Source: Dictyocoela muelleri
Taxonomy: Eukaryota > Microsporidia
Direction of reading: 5' to 3'
Assembly (NCBI GenBank): GCA_016256075.1
Contig: SDVU01000702.1
Coordinates: forward strand, 1-11,275
Length of the DNA stretch: 11,275 bases
The notes beneath the pieces are model-generated. The model was given only the letters and a program-made list of their open reading frames with translations, was not told where the DNA came from and made no database searches. Positions 1 through 9,300 of this stretch are shown here, in pieces. A program made the position numbers and the translations under genes. How positions within the stretch are numbered: the first letter of the stretch is position 1; each line of letters starts with the position of its first letter.

Positions 1-325
1 TATAATATACAGTTGTTCCAGTGTGGTATAGCTGATTAAGACTTGGTCTAATATGACAATGAAGCAGAAAGGACTCTCATAGGTGTAGGGATGAGTGCGG
101 CAACGCATCTCGGCAAAAAGTCGTGAAAAATAAAATCCATGAAAAGCTACTAATTACCTGTATCCTGCTGAGTCATTGATAAAACGAAGATCGCGTATAC
201 AGCCGGGCTTATGGGTACCTTAGGAAGTTACGTATTATTGGAGCCCCCAGAACCAAAGGTCATGAGACTATAGTTGGAGAAAACTCTCCGGGTTGGCAGA
301 TATGGATGTTGTCAGCATGTAATAT
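1..325 (+). repeat. ~320-bp dispersed repeat, copy A (possible structured RNA)
   Basis: This stretch recurs in reverse complement at 734-1049. Identity looks like roughly 70-75% overall by eye, but positions 81-134 match the other copy at 52 of 54 bases. Inside that core, GAGTGCG (93-99) pairs with CGCATCTC (104-111) with one bulged T, closed by a GCAA tetraloop (100-103). Copy B has GCGA there, also of GNRA type. Preserved pairing with a loop change that keeps the GNRA class suggests selection on an RNA fold. Other conserved blocks are GGTTGGCA near 292 and GTCAGCATGTAATAT at the right end. The left end may run past the window start, since TATAATATACA resembles the sequence that joins copy B to the palindrome at 1050. 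I do not recognise it as rRNA, SRP RNA, RNase P RNA or a spliceosomal RNA. It could be a SINE-like repeat, part of a DNA transposon, or an RNA gene. Confidence 0.7.
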
Positions 326-733
326 AATATATATATATTGAAAATCAAAAATTAAGCTGGCACTGATTATTGTACAAATATTAAATTTGTTAGTATTTAT
401 AAAAAATGAATATTGAGTTTTGATGTTAATGTGTAGAATAGTTTAAGATCTACACAACATTATACATAAGTAAAAAAATAATGTAATGTTTATATTTCTT
501 TTATAAAAACGTGTTTTAAAACGTTTCTAATTATTCTATTTTCACGCAAAATATTCGAAAATAAATATAATTGTATTATTTTTTAAAATTTCCAATGTTT
601 ATTAGCACAAATTTTGACATAAATTATTATTTATCATTCTTTAAAAATTATTTTAAATGACAATTCCAAATTTTTTTTGAAAAATAAGATGTTAAAAAAA
701 TTAAAAAAATGAAATTCGTTATAAAAAGTGCAC
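326..733. other. AT-rich spacer between the inverted repeat copies
   Basis: No gene, RNA or clear element is visible. It begins with a short AT dinucleotide run (321-340) and contains a 7-bp hairpin (GTGTAGA at 431-437 pairing with TCTACAC at 449-455). Homopolymer A and T tracts are frequent. If both flanking copies were transcribed together this would be the loop of a ~320-bp imperfect hairpin. Confidence 0.6.
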
Positions 734-1049
734 ATATTACATGCTGACTGCATCCATAGTTGCCAACCGAGAGAGTTGTCACCAACCTTAGTCTTTAAAT
801 CTTGGTTCTTGTTGTTCGATATAAGTCATTTCCTAAGCTCACCAGAAGCCAAGTTGTATACGCAAATTTGTTTTATCAATTACTCGGTAGGATAGGTATT
901 TTTGTGCTTTTTCGTGAATTTTTATTTTTCACTACTTTTTGCCGAGATGCGTCGCCGCACTCATCCCTACACCTAGGAGAGCCATTTCTACCTCATTATC
1001 ATATTAGACAAGTCATAATCAGTTAAACACATTGAAAAAGTTGTATATT
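734..1049 (-). repeat. ~320-bp dispersed repeat, copy B (inverted)
   Basis: Reverse-complement copy of 1-325. The conserved core lies at 921-974 and carries the same bulged hairpin, here with a GCGA loop. The end near 1049 abuts the GC-rich palindrome at 1050-1074 through the sequence ATAATATACAA (read on the minus strand), which is also how copy A begins at the window edge. A 74-codon open frame across 802-1026 is accidental: it lies inside the repeat, has no counterpart in copy A, and its protein shows no family features. Confidence 0.7.
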
Positions 1050-1074
1050 ATGTCGCGCGCCAAGCGCGCGACAT
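1050..1074. repeat. GC-rich palindrome P1
   Basis: An 11-bp perfect stem (ATGTCGCGCGC) with a three-base CAA loop. It is the left tip of the fold-back element and the junction with inverted repeat copy B. Confidence 0.85.
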
Positions 1075-1118
1075 TCGCCATGAGAGTGACATTTTTTAAA
1101 TTTTTATAAAATGGCCTT

Positions 1119-1328
1119 AAAAAGCTAACCTCGGTCTCTATCTTTAGATGATAAATTATATTAGTAATACCATAGATCATAAGGGGTAATATTTTTTATG
1201 AAAAACTATATATAAATTTTTTTCAAAAAAATATAATTTTTTTTTCATAAAAAATATTACCCCCCTATGATCTATGATATTGCTAATAAATTTTATTATT
1301 TAAAGATAAAGACTGGGGTTAGCTTTTT
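1119..1328. repeat. Inner imperfect palindrome of the fold-back element
   Basis: Arm 1119-1205, starting AAAAAGCTAACC, is the reverse complement of 1239-1328 at roughly 85-90% identity by eye, with a ~33-bp A/T loop at 1206-1238. The arms carry more mismatches than the outer 67-bp arms, so the two pairs have different histories or have been homogenised unequally. Confidence 0.8.
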
Positions 1329-1359
1329 GAGTTTTTTTTGCAAAAAAAAAAAAATTATA

Positions 1360-1380
1360 GTCGCGTGCTTGGCGCGCGAC
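1360..1380. repeat. GC-rich palindrome P2
   Basis: GTCGCGTGC pairs with GCGCGCGAC around a TTG loop. One T-G pair replaces the C-G pair found in P1 and P3. The loop is the complement of the P1 loop, so P2 lies in inverted orientation to P1 and may be the other terminus of a 1050-1380 element. Confidence 0.8.
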
Positions 1381-1409
1381 ATAATATTCTAACAATTTAT
1401 TCTATTATC

Positions 1410-1433
1410 CAGGGTTCGATTCTCGCTTGGGCC
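1410..1433 (+). pseudogene. tRNA 3'-end-like fragment (T-arm)
   Basis: GGTTCGATTCT at 1413-1423 matches the T-loop/B-box consensus (GGTTCGANTCC) at all but the last position and is followed by CGCTTGGGCCA, like a 3' acceptor strand. Only three of the five expected T-stem pairs form. No D-arm, anticodon arm or matching 5' acceptor strand is present in the preceding 80 bases, so this is at most a 3' fragment. It directly abuts the right outer arm of the fold-back element. Confidence 0.35.
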
Positions 1434-1471
1434 ATTTTATAAAAATTTAAAAAATGTCACTCGCATGGCGC

Positions 1472-1496
1472 ATGTCGCGCGCTTGGCGCGCGACAT
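1472..1496. repeat. GC-rich palindrome P3
   Basis: An 11-bp perfect stem (ATGTCGCGCGC) around a TTG loop, the right tip of the fold-back element. Sequence and loop are the reverse complement of P1. Confidence 0.85.
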
Positions 1497-1557
1497 ATTA
1501 TAACTATATTTCTATAGTTTTTGATTGATTAATAAAAATCCCCTTTTTTTATAAGAG

Positions 1558-1628
1558 AAGTCAGTGGGATTAGAACCGGATACTTAAATGTTAAATTCAA
1601 GTGTGTTAAACACTGTGCTATATGACCC
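1558..1628 (-). pseudogene. tRNA-like relic with A- and B-box sequences
   Basis: Read on the minus strand this is 71 bases, tRNA-sized. TAGCACAGTGT (1620-1610) resembles the A box and GGTTCTAATCC (1577-1567) resembles the B box with one change. An acceptor-like stem GGGTCA/TGACTT forms six pairs, two of them G-T. ACTTGAA/TTTAAGT closes a seven-base loop TTTAACA where the anticodon loop should be. The D-stem does not pair and the T-stem keeps only about two pairs, so it is unlikely to be a working tRNA. It could be a decayed tRNA, a tRNA-derived SINE head, or chance. Confidence 0.35.
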
Positions 1629-1634
1629 GTTATA

Positions 1635-2700
1635 GAAAGTATTAGTTTTTTATTAGCAGTTCTTTATTGTAAAAATTTCATTAATAAAATTATAATTAAA
1701 AATATTTTATTTTTGACATAAAAAAACCTTGTTAACTAATTTTTCGCACTGATGTGCCAAAATGGGGGCACAATTTTTTTTTCAAAAAATACTTTTTTAC
1801 TAATTTCGATATTTTTTTAAAACAAATATTTACGATATATGTGAAAAAAAAATCCGAAGTGTCCGAATTGTTTGAGATGTTTATGCATTAATTATGGTAA
1901 AAAAAACTTCGTTTTCGTTACATCCGACACCCTGTAAGAAAAAAAAATCTCTTTATTTTTATTATGTTTTTTTGATTTTAATCAAATATCAATTGACATA
2001 AAACCCACTCTTGGCTACTATTTGTTACTTAATATACTCATAACGGCTATATCATCCACTTTGAATATATTTATTCTCTTATCTAAGCTTATAAGTAAAC
2101 TGAGTAATAAAATAGTACATAGTTATATGGAAACCTTATGAAAGATAAATTGACAGTGTAATTGTACAAATCGATGAAATAAAAATAGTTAAGAAAGAAT
2201 ATAATCTGGGTAATCCGAAAAATGGGTTTTATGTATGGTAGAGAATAGGTAAAGGGTATATAATAGTTGTCGATATAGGAAAAACGAGATACTACCTTTG
2301 ACTGATCTTATAAGGAAATATACACCACCGAAATCTATTATATATCCATTTTTTTGGCTTGGGTACAACAGCCTTAGTAAATATTTTTATATATTTTATA
2401 GTCAATCATTGCCGAAAATTCGTGTATCATTTAACTAAATAACACACGAACACGAAAAAGGGAATCGGTGTGCATTGAAAAGATTCATATCTATCAGATG
2501 TCGAACAATAATTCTTGTGAGATCATATTTAGTTAGATATATGTTTGTGAGAAATGAAGAGTGTGTATTGAGGAAAATAATCGTACTATCATTAAGTTAA
2601 TAAAAATAAATAATATTATATTTGAATTGTTTTTTATTATTATTATCATTCTGTACATTGGTAAAAAGGTATTTGTAGAAAAAAAACTATACCCCCCTTT
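1635..2700. other. AT-rich intergenic region without a recognisable gene
   Basis: No open frame with coding character is seen on either strand. The only local structure noted is a hairpin near 1753-1772 (TGTGCC pairing with GGCACA) followed by a T-run. The two overlapping ~70-codon frames around 2533-2773 are A/T-composition frames: they oppose each other and one runs into the tandem repeat. I see nothing else here. Confidence 0.6.
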
Positions 2701-2704
2701 TTGC

Positions 2705-2740
2705 CCGAAAGTGCGCGATTTGAACCTGCGTATTTTAAAT
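2705..2740 (-). pseudogene. tRNA 3'-end-like fragment
   Basis: On the minus strand GGTTCAAATCG (2726-2716) matches the B-box consensus at 10 of 11 positions. It is preceded by CATTTAAAATAC, resembling the CATTTAAGTATC that precedes the B box in the relic at 1558-1628, so the two may share an origin. The 5' half is replaced by the 16-bp tandem repeat. T-stem pairing is incomplete. Confidence 0.3.
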
Positions 2741-2745
2741 GAATT

Positions 2746-2921
2746 AATCACTATTGATTTTAATATTTATTGATTTCAATATTTATTGATTTTAATATTT
2801 ATTGATTTTAATATTTATTGATTTTAATCACTATTGATTTTAATATTTATTGATTTTAATATTTATTGATTTTAATATTTATTGATTTTAATATTTATTG
2901 ATTTTAATATTTATTGATTTT
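2746..2921. repeat. 16-bp tandem repeat, 11 units
   Basis: The unit AATATTTATTGATTTT repeats eleven times without spacing errors. Units 1 and 6 share the same variant (AATCAC in place of AATATT), which suggests that a five-unit block was duplicated. The 16-bp period is not a multiple of three, and stops occur in all frames, so it does not encode a repeat protein. Minisatellite-type array, function unknown. Confidence 0.9.
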
Positions 2922-3298
2922 ATATGTAATATTTTTTAACTAGGTAGTCCGGTTTATCTGTATTAAATTTGGATGCTTCTTTTTTATCAAAATATTTCTA
3001 AAAACGCCTAATTTTACCTTTTTAAGCTAAATTATTTAAATCTTTAAACAGTTAAATTTGAATCTTTACAGATTTAAATTTCTATCGAGTTGAATCTTTG
3101 ACCCTAACAGTATTTTTCTTCAATTCGTGTTTTTAGTTTTTTTCCCATTTTTATAATGAGTTAATGAGTAAATTTAATTATGATCCCGTTTTCCCATGAG
3201 GTAAAAACGGTCTAGAGATCCGAATCTTTAAGGAGGTAAATTTTTTAAAGAGTTAAATTTTAATATTTGTAATTTGAATCTTTAAATAGTTAAATAAT
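2922..3298. other. RdRP downstream region with degenerate short repeats
   Basis: No gene is visible. Between about 3036 and 3298 variants of GAATCTTTAAA followed by AGTTAAATTT occur at least four times with drift, the relic of a ~22-bp repeat. A hairpin with a 7-bp stem (CCGTTTT at 3186-3192 with AAAACGG at 3204-3210) lies in the same stretch. Any 3' untranslated region of the RdRP mRNA would be here, though the early AATAAA suggests it is short. Confidence 0.5.
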
Positions 3299-3304
3299 TT
3301 TATT
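3299..3304 (-). promoter_or_regulatory. Candidate polyadenylation signal AATAAA of the RdRP gene
   Basis: On the minus strand AATAAA begins five bases after the TAA stop codon. Such tight placement is typical of compact genomes such as microsporidia. In DNA this AT-rich the hexamer can occur by chance, so the call rests on position only. Confidence 0.45.
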
Positions 3305-3309
3305 AATCA

Positions 3310-6300
3310 TTAATGTTTACCAAAAACATCTCGTCCGTCTAAATAAGATTCCCAAATGCAACCAAAAAAACTTTCAAATTCCAAATGACTCTGAATATCA
3401 CTCATTAAATGAATTAATTCATTATAGACTCGGAAATATGTCTTCTCCAGAACAAGTTTTTTATTCTTCATCTTAAAAATAAATTGCTTGTAGCCAGTAA
3501 ACGTACCCACTTTTATCAACTTTATCAAAATTTCAAATCTTAAAAAATCAAAATCCTCAGTATCAACTAAAAATTCTCCATTTTCAAATTTCACCATTTT
3601 TTTAAATTTTAAATTTTTCTCAGAATTATCAAAATTTGAATATCCACGGTCTTCATGATAAATAATTTCTTCGAAAATAGTTTCAAACAAAAAATCATTT
3701 CTAGTTTTTGTATCAACAATTTCATATCTACCAGCAACGTATCTACGCTTAGTTATTTTTTTAATCTCAAGAGATGAAATTAATAATGATTTTATTTTAT
3801 CTACGTTATTGTTTTCTTCATTATTCAGATCAAAATTATTAAAATCTTCTTTAAGGTTAAAATAGTTTCCATGATCAGAATCATCTTTAAAATTGTCTTT
3901 ATGATTAAAATCGTCTTTATGATTAAAATCGTCTTTATGATTAAAATCCTCTTTATGATTAAAATCATTTTCATCTTTAACTTTGTTCTTAACGACCTCA
4001 ATATTTCCCTTGTAATAAATAATATACCGATTATTACCTTTTTGCACTGCCAACTCATAATTAGCATCTTCAAATATTTCGAGATTATTTTTAATAAAAT
4101 CATCAATACCTTCATTTTCATAGTCTTGCGCAATTTTTTCTTTTAAAAAACATTCATTTTTAAAATAAACATTCAAAAATTCCTTTTTATCCAATTTATA
4201 ATCATTTCTTGCTTTTGAGGAATACATGTATTTGTTAAGCTCATTAATTTTAATGTTGTTATAAGCAAATTTTGGTATTAATGAGTGAAAAATTAATCTT
4301 CCGGGAATAATTCGTATTGTAAACATCAATCTATCATCTTTATGATACCATATATGGCCTAATAAATATTTTCTGAGGTCATCCTTATAAAAATTTACAT
4401 CAGCAGTACCTTCATTTAATAAATTTATTTCATAAGAACGACGATCCCTAAGTGTTTGATAAGGTTTAATTTCATTATTATTTTGATAAGGTTTATTTTG
4501 ATTTTTATTTTGATTATTAATTTGATTATTGATTTGATTATCAATTTGATTAGGTTCAGTTGAAATTTGCGTAAAATAAATTTCATCGTTAGGATCAAAC
4601 ATTCCGAGGATTGAAATTCCATTGAAAGGTGATTGTCGAATTTTATTTTTACCTTGCTCTTTAATAATCTGATTATTATCAAGTTGATTAATAAAATTAT
4701 CATTCTTGAGTTGTTGTCTTAAGATCTTCATTTTTGATAACAACGGGATGTCTATGAAAATAAGCGCAGCTATGGTTATCAATTTATTTCTCTCATCTTC
4801 AGAATAACATTTACCAATTGATGCCTTTGATAGGCTGAAAAGTCTCTGAGAGACGTAATTTCTGATCAGCTTCTTAGGGTAATCATTTGTCTCGTTCATT
4901 ATTTTCAGGATAAAAACAATCGCGTCTTCAATTTCATCAACAGTGAAAAATTGAATTGAAAAGAGTAAATGAAATAACTCGATAAATACTTTTTGATCTT
5001 TAGCTTTTTTGAATTGATCGTTAACGGATAAGTCGCCAAATACGAAAATCAAAGAATTTTGAATTTTGTTATCTTTTCTGAATTTGTAACAAATAACCGA
5101 TTTTTTATCTCTTATGTTGTTATCATTATCATTTTTATAATCATCTTGATTTTTATAATCATCTTTAATTTTATTATTTTGATTTTTAATTTTATTATTT
5201 TGATTTTTAATTTTATCAGTATCATTTTTATAATCATCTTGATTTTGATTATTTTGATTTTGATTTTGATTATTTTGATTTTGATAATCACCACTCGAAT
5301 AAAAATCGTTTTCTAAAATAAATCTAGACTCTTCACTATCCTCGATAAAAATAACATTCGGGTTAAAAATAAATTCTTCAAAATTGATATTTTTGTTTTT
5401 AAAAATTTCCATCCATTCATTATTTGGATTTTTAATTAGAATTGATACGTCTTTTATTAAATGTCGTTGAAAAATATCTAAAATCCATGGAAAACTGGTT
5501 GAATTTCCACAATTCGTGTGACTTACGTGATACCAGGCCATCATTTTTGTTAAAAAATTTTCGTTTTTGCAATTTTTTAAAAATTTATCTCGATATTTAC
5601 GAATAAAAACCTTTACGCGCTCGTTAATTGATTTCTGTGTATTTCTGTTTTCTTCAAATGTCAAAATATCATTTTCTTGAACGTATCCTAAAAATAATTC
5701 TTCTTCAGTTGTGTATCCGTATTTTTTCATTAATGCATTAAGTTCAATTGTGTAGTCATCATAAATTTCTTGGGCCTCGTCGATGTATGTCGAAATATTT
5801 TTAAATAGATTTGAATTTTGAATTGAGTTGTAAAAAATAGCATCGTAATTGAAAAATGAGTATTTTTGAGAAAATTCATCATCTGAAGAATCGTTTGTGT
5901 TGAAATTATTTGATTTTATATTTTGATTAACGTCTATTGGATTCAGAGCTAAGGAATTAAAATTAGGATTATTATAATTATTAAAGTTAGTATGATAATT
6001 ATTATTTGTATTATTATTATTAGTATTATAATTATTAGAATTATCATTTGCTTGATGAAATATTTTGATCTCGAGGTTAAACAATCCGTTGACTAAAATT
6101 TTCAACTCATTAATAAAAAATTTAGAAATACAATTCATACAATCACAAAGACTGACGTTGTTGAATTTTAACATTTTTGATCGTCGGTGAAGAACTCCCA
6201 ATGTTTTTTGACTTTTATATGAAGGTTGATTTTTGATATTCATGAAGTCTGGGTAGATGGTTGGTGTTAAGTCAATAGGTAGTCTTGCAACGAAACCTGT

Positions 6301-9300
6301 TTTAGGGAAATCTACACCCATGTTGAATAGAGTTGCAAGTTTTAAAGCTTCTGGTTCGGTTACTCCGTTGAGTTTTTGATCACTGAATGCTAAATGTGCG
6401 TTGGCTATTGATCCTAGTTCGTTATCTCGCATGAATTTGATGAAAAAATTAACAATGTCGGTCATGCTGACGACTGTCTTGTAGAGGTGGCAAGATGATA
6501 TGTAATTATCAGCTGCATAAGTTTTCTTCGGAAAAAGTCGTGGTTCCCAAGTACAGAAATATAAATCTCCGTCTAAATCTGATCCTGAGCACATGTTAAA
6601 AATTGGTCTTTCACCTTTTTTTGAAAATACGAGAACATTTTTCATATGGTGTAACTCTTTTCTGTCAACTGCAGTGACTAAACGAATATCTCCAGGGTGG
6701 AGACATGGATTTTTTGCGACTAAAACTGTTCCTAAAATTGGGGTGTAAATTTCATTAATTTTGGTCAATATAAAAACTTCGTCTTTCTCCAAAACTTCAA
6801 ATTCGTCGATAACGCCCATCAAAATTCGTCCTTTCTTGAGAAAGATTTTTTCTTTTTTCTGCAGATCTGAGAGTTGCTTGTTGTAGGCGGCGATGAGCAA
6901 TTTCTGGAAGAACGTGTGGTGCAGGAATTGAATTGTTGGTTTGAAGAACGAACAGTGGTTTTCAAGAAATTGAATTGAATGAGGCGTTGAGAAGAAATGA
7001 TGAAAAATGCATTCTTCGTGTAGGTCAGTGAAGGTTTCTTCAGAAATGCCAAGTGATTCTAAAATTAAAATAATTTGTCGGTTGAGATGGGCAGATATTT
7101 CTTGAGACCATGAGACTACCTCAAGTTTTCGATGATTTGAATAGAATTTTCTCATGCTTTCTCTCAAGACAAGTCCTGGCTCGTCATCCTTAATTCTTGG
7201 ATCAATGCTAACCACGCCTTTGTAACCAGCAAATCGAATTTGGAAGGCACTAGGAATTTCATATAGATCAAGTTTATCAGCAAGTTTTTTGGCGAGAGAG
7301 AATGATATTTTTCCAACTCCATCAGTAAAACAATATCCTGCACTGCTTATTGTGTCTGGTTCTTCAACAAATTTATCAATTTGAATGTCAATGATCGTTG
7401 CACTAAGTGCTTGTCCGAGTCTGATTGTATATTTTCCTATGTTGTGGATGTCTTCGAAGTTCCCAAGCCAGGACCTGATGAAATCAGGACCTACTAATTC
7501 TCCGTTTTTTACGTGTGGGGTAACAAACCAGGCTGAGTGAAGTCTCAGTTGACTCGCACTGCTCGCTAAGAAGAAATATTTTCTATCACAAATAAAGAAC
7601 CCGTCATTGAGAACAGACCTAAAATAGTCATAAACTTCATCTTGAATGTGGTGGATTCGGTCAAGATTGTTGTCGTCTTTGAATGAAATACGAATGAATT
7701 TATCTGGATCAAAATCTCGTAGAACTCTGTTGCTCGGTGATATTTTAGGGTAGTTGTAAATAATTGAAAGTGGTGTGATGTATGCTGATCTGAGATAAAT
7801 TGTGTTTTTGATTTCCTCTTTTTCGTAACAATTTGATTCCTTTTCAAAAAATTCGGAAATAATTCTTGCTGGTTCAAAATTTCGATCTTCAACGACGATT
7901 TCGATGAAATCGCAGAATTTCTTGATATTCGCTTTTTTTAAGATAAGATCGATCTGCCCATGGGTGAATTTATGGCTTATGTATCTGCCCTTATGGGAAA
8001 ATAAACACATGAATAAATATTTCGTATCAAAATTTGGAATTTTTCTGAGAATTTCATCGGCACCTAATGATTTATCGTTATATTCGGTAATTGGGTAGAG
8101 ATATACTCCCGCTGAATACATCGTTAAAAGATTTAAAATGACATCTTTTGGGTTGAAAAAATGTTTTTCAATTTCTTTTGAGGGTATTTCCTTATTACAC
8201 GGCAATTTTAAATCTACATTAATACGAATGTCGTACCTATCGTTCAGAAAATTAACATCCTTGAATGTTGCTCTGGTCCATTCAAAAACATCAAAAATGT
8301 AACAGCCTTGTCTAAATTTCAACAACAAATCTTCGAGTTTGTTTGAATCAATATTTTTAGCGACAAACATTTTCGGGTAGGACTTCAAGAGAAAGTAAAT
8401 GTTCAAAAAATCATCCTTTTGGTCTAAGAAGAGGTACTTTTCAAGACTGTTTTCAATTTCAATTTTCATGTTAACCTCTCGATTGAAGAATAAGAGTGTT
8501 ATCGTTTTAGGGGTCAGGAAAAGTACACCTCTGCCGAAAAGTTTTTTTTGGTTGAAAAAATTGTGCTCGTTAACGTGGCCGAAGGTGACGTATTTGATGA
8601 AAAGTGCGTGGTTTGTTTTAACTCTAGGATATCCTCGTGGAGAAATCGGAAAATTAATTAGTGATGCTAATTTGAATCCAAAGTCGGTGATGCTGTTTGG
8701 TTGTCTTACGGGGTTGATAAACATTCGATTGATATTTCTGACAATAACAAATCCTTTTTCTTTCAATGTCTTGCAGATGTCATGTCTGTATTTGCAGATG
8801 TAATAAATTTTTCTTTTAGTCTCTCTATACTCGCTTGTTAATGAGTTTTGATTTATATTCGGAATCATCTGCGTCGTTTCTTCAAAATTATCTTCGATCA
8901 TCTCCATTGTCTGTCGCGGAATTGTTTCGAATGTACTCTCGGCTTTTAAGATAACGTCATACATTTTTTCTTCTTCTTCTGACATGAAAATATACATTTT
9001 TTCGTGTGTGTAAAGATTAACCAACCCATAATTTATAATTTTTTGATCAGTTATCTCGTTTATATCTATCGGTGATATGACTTTTACTTTATTTTTAAGT
9101 TCATAATTGAGGTACGGGATGAGCTCTGGATTTTTGACCATGATGAGACAGTCGTCTTCAACAAAATTTACAAGATCAGCTAAGATCTCGATTTTTGAGG
9201 ATTTGATTTTGTATTGCTCAAAAAAAGGAATGTAATCGCCTAATTCGTCTTCATGAACTGCTACAAAACTTTGAACAGAAAATGCGCCTTCATCAATTAA

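Larger units (their letters stand above)
1050..1496. mobile_element. Nested fold-back (MITE-like) element with GC-rich terminal palindromes
   Basis: The outer arms 1050-1116 and 1430-1496 are inverted copies of each other, identical at 65 of 67 bases. Each begins with a near-perfect GC-rich palindrome, striking in DNA that is otherwise about 20-25% GC. Between them sits a second, more diverged inverted pair (1119-1205 with 1239-1328), then 1329-1429, which holds a poly-A tract, a third palindrome (1360-1380) and a tRNA-like T-arm. No transposase frame is present, so if mobile it is non-autonomous. A clean target-site duplication could not be settled because the flanks are all ATAATAT-like. 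An alternative reading is a shorter element 1050-1380 with 26-bp terminal inverted repeats, next to a partial inverted copy. Confidence 0.5.

Noticed and set aside
156-205. Hammerhead-ribozyme-like core (CTGCTGAG ... ACGAAG) inside repeat copy A, with an outer CTGTAT/ATACAG pairing
   Set aside because: The invariant A after CTG is C in copy A and in the fragment at 10305, the base after GAA is not A, stem II barely forms, and copy B loses both the CTG and the GAA.
250-310. Group I intron-like GAGACTATAG followed by a GGAGA/TCTCC hairpin
   Set aside because: There is no partner S element, no P3/P8 core and no exon sequence around it; copy B does not keep the motif.
802-1026. 74-codon open frame on the plus strand
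   Set aside because: It lies within the inverted repeat, has no counterpart in the other copy, and its product shows no domain or composition typical of a real protein.
1558-1628. Functional tRNA gene
   Set aside because: The D-stem does not pair, the T-stem keeps about two pairs, and the conserved G of the T-loop is changed; kept only as a relic.
2533-2773. Overlapping short open frames on both strands
   Set aside because: They are opposite each other in A/T-biased sequence, and one ends in the 16-bp tandem repeat; no coding signal.
2746-2921. CRISPR-like array
   Set aside because: The units are contiguous with no unique spacers, in a eukaryotic-looking context.
3825-5316. Several 60-100-codon frames opposite or out of frame with the RdRP, rich in Ile and Lys
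   Set aside because: These are shadows of the Asn/Lys/Asp low-complexity inserts; the simple repeats leave all frames open.
6819-8803. Further 64-134-codon frames overlapping the RdRP core
   Set aside because: They overlap strongly conserved RdRP codons and show no family resemblance of their own.
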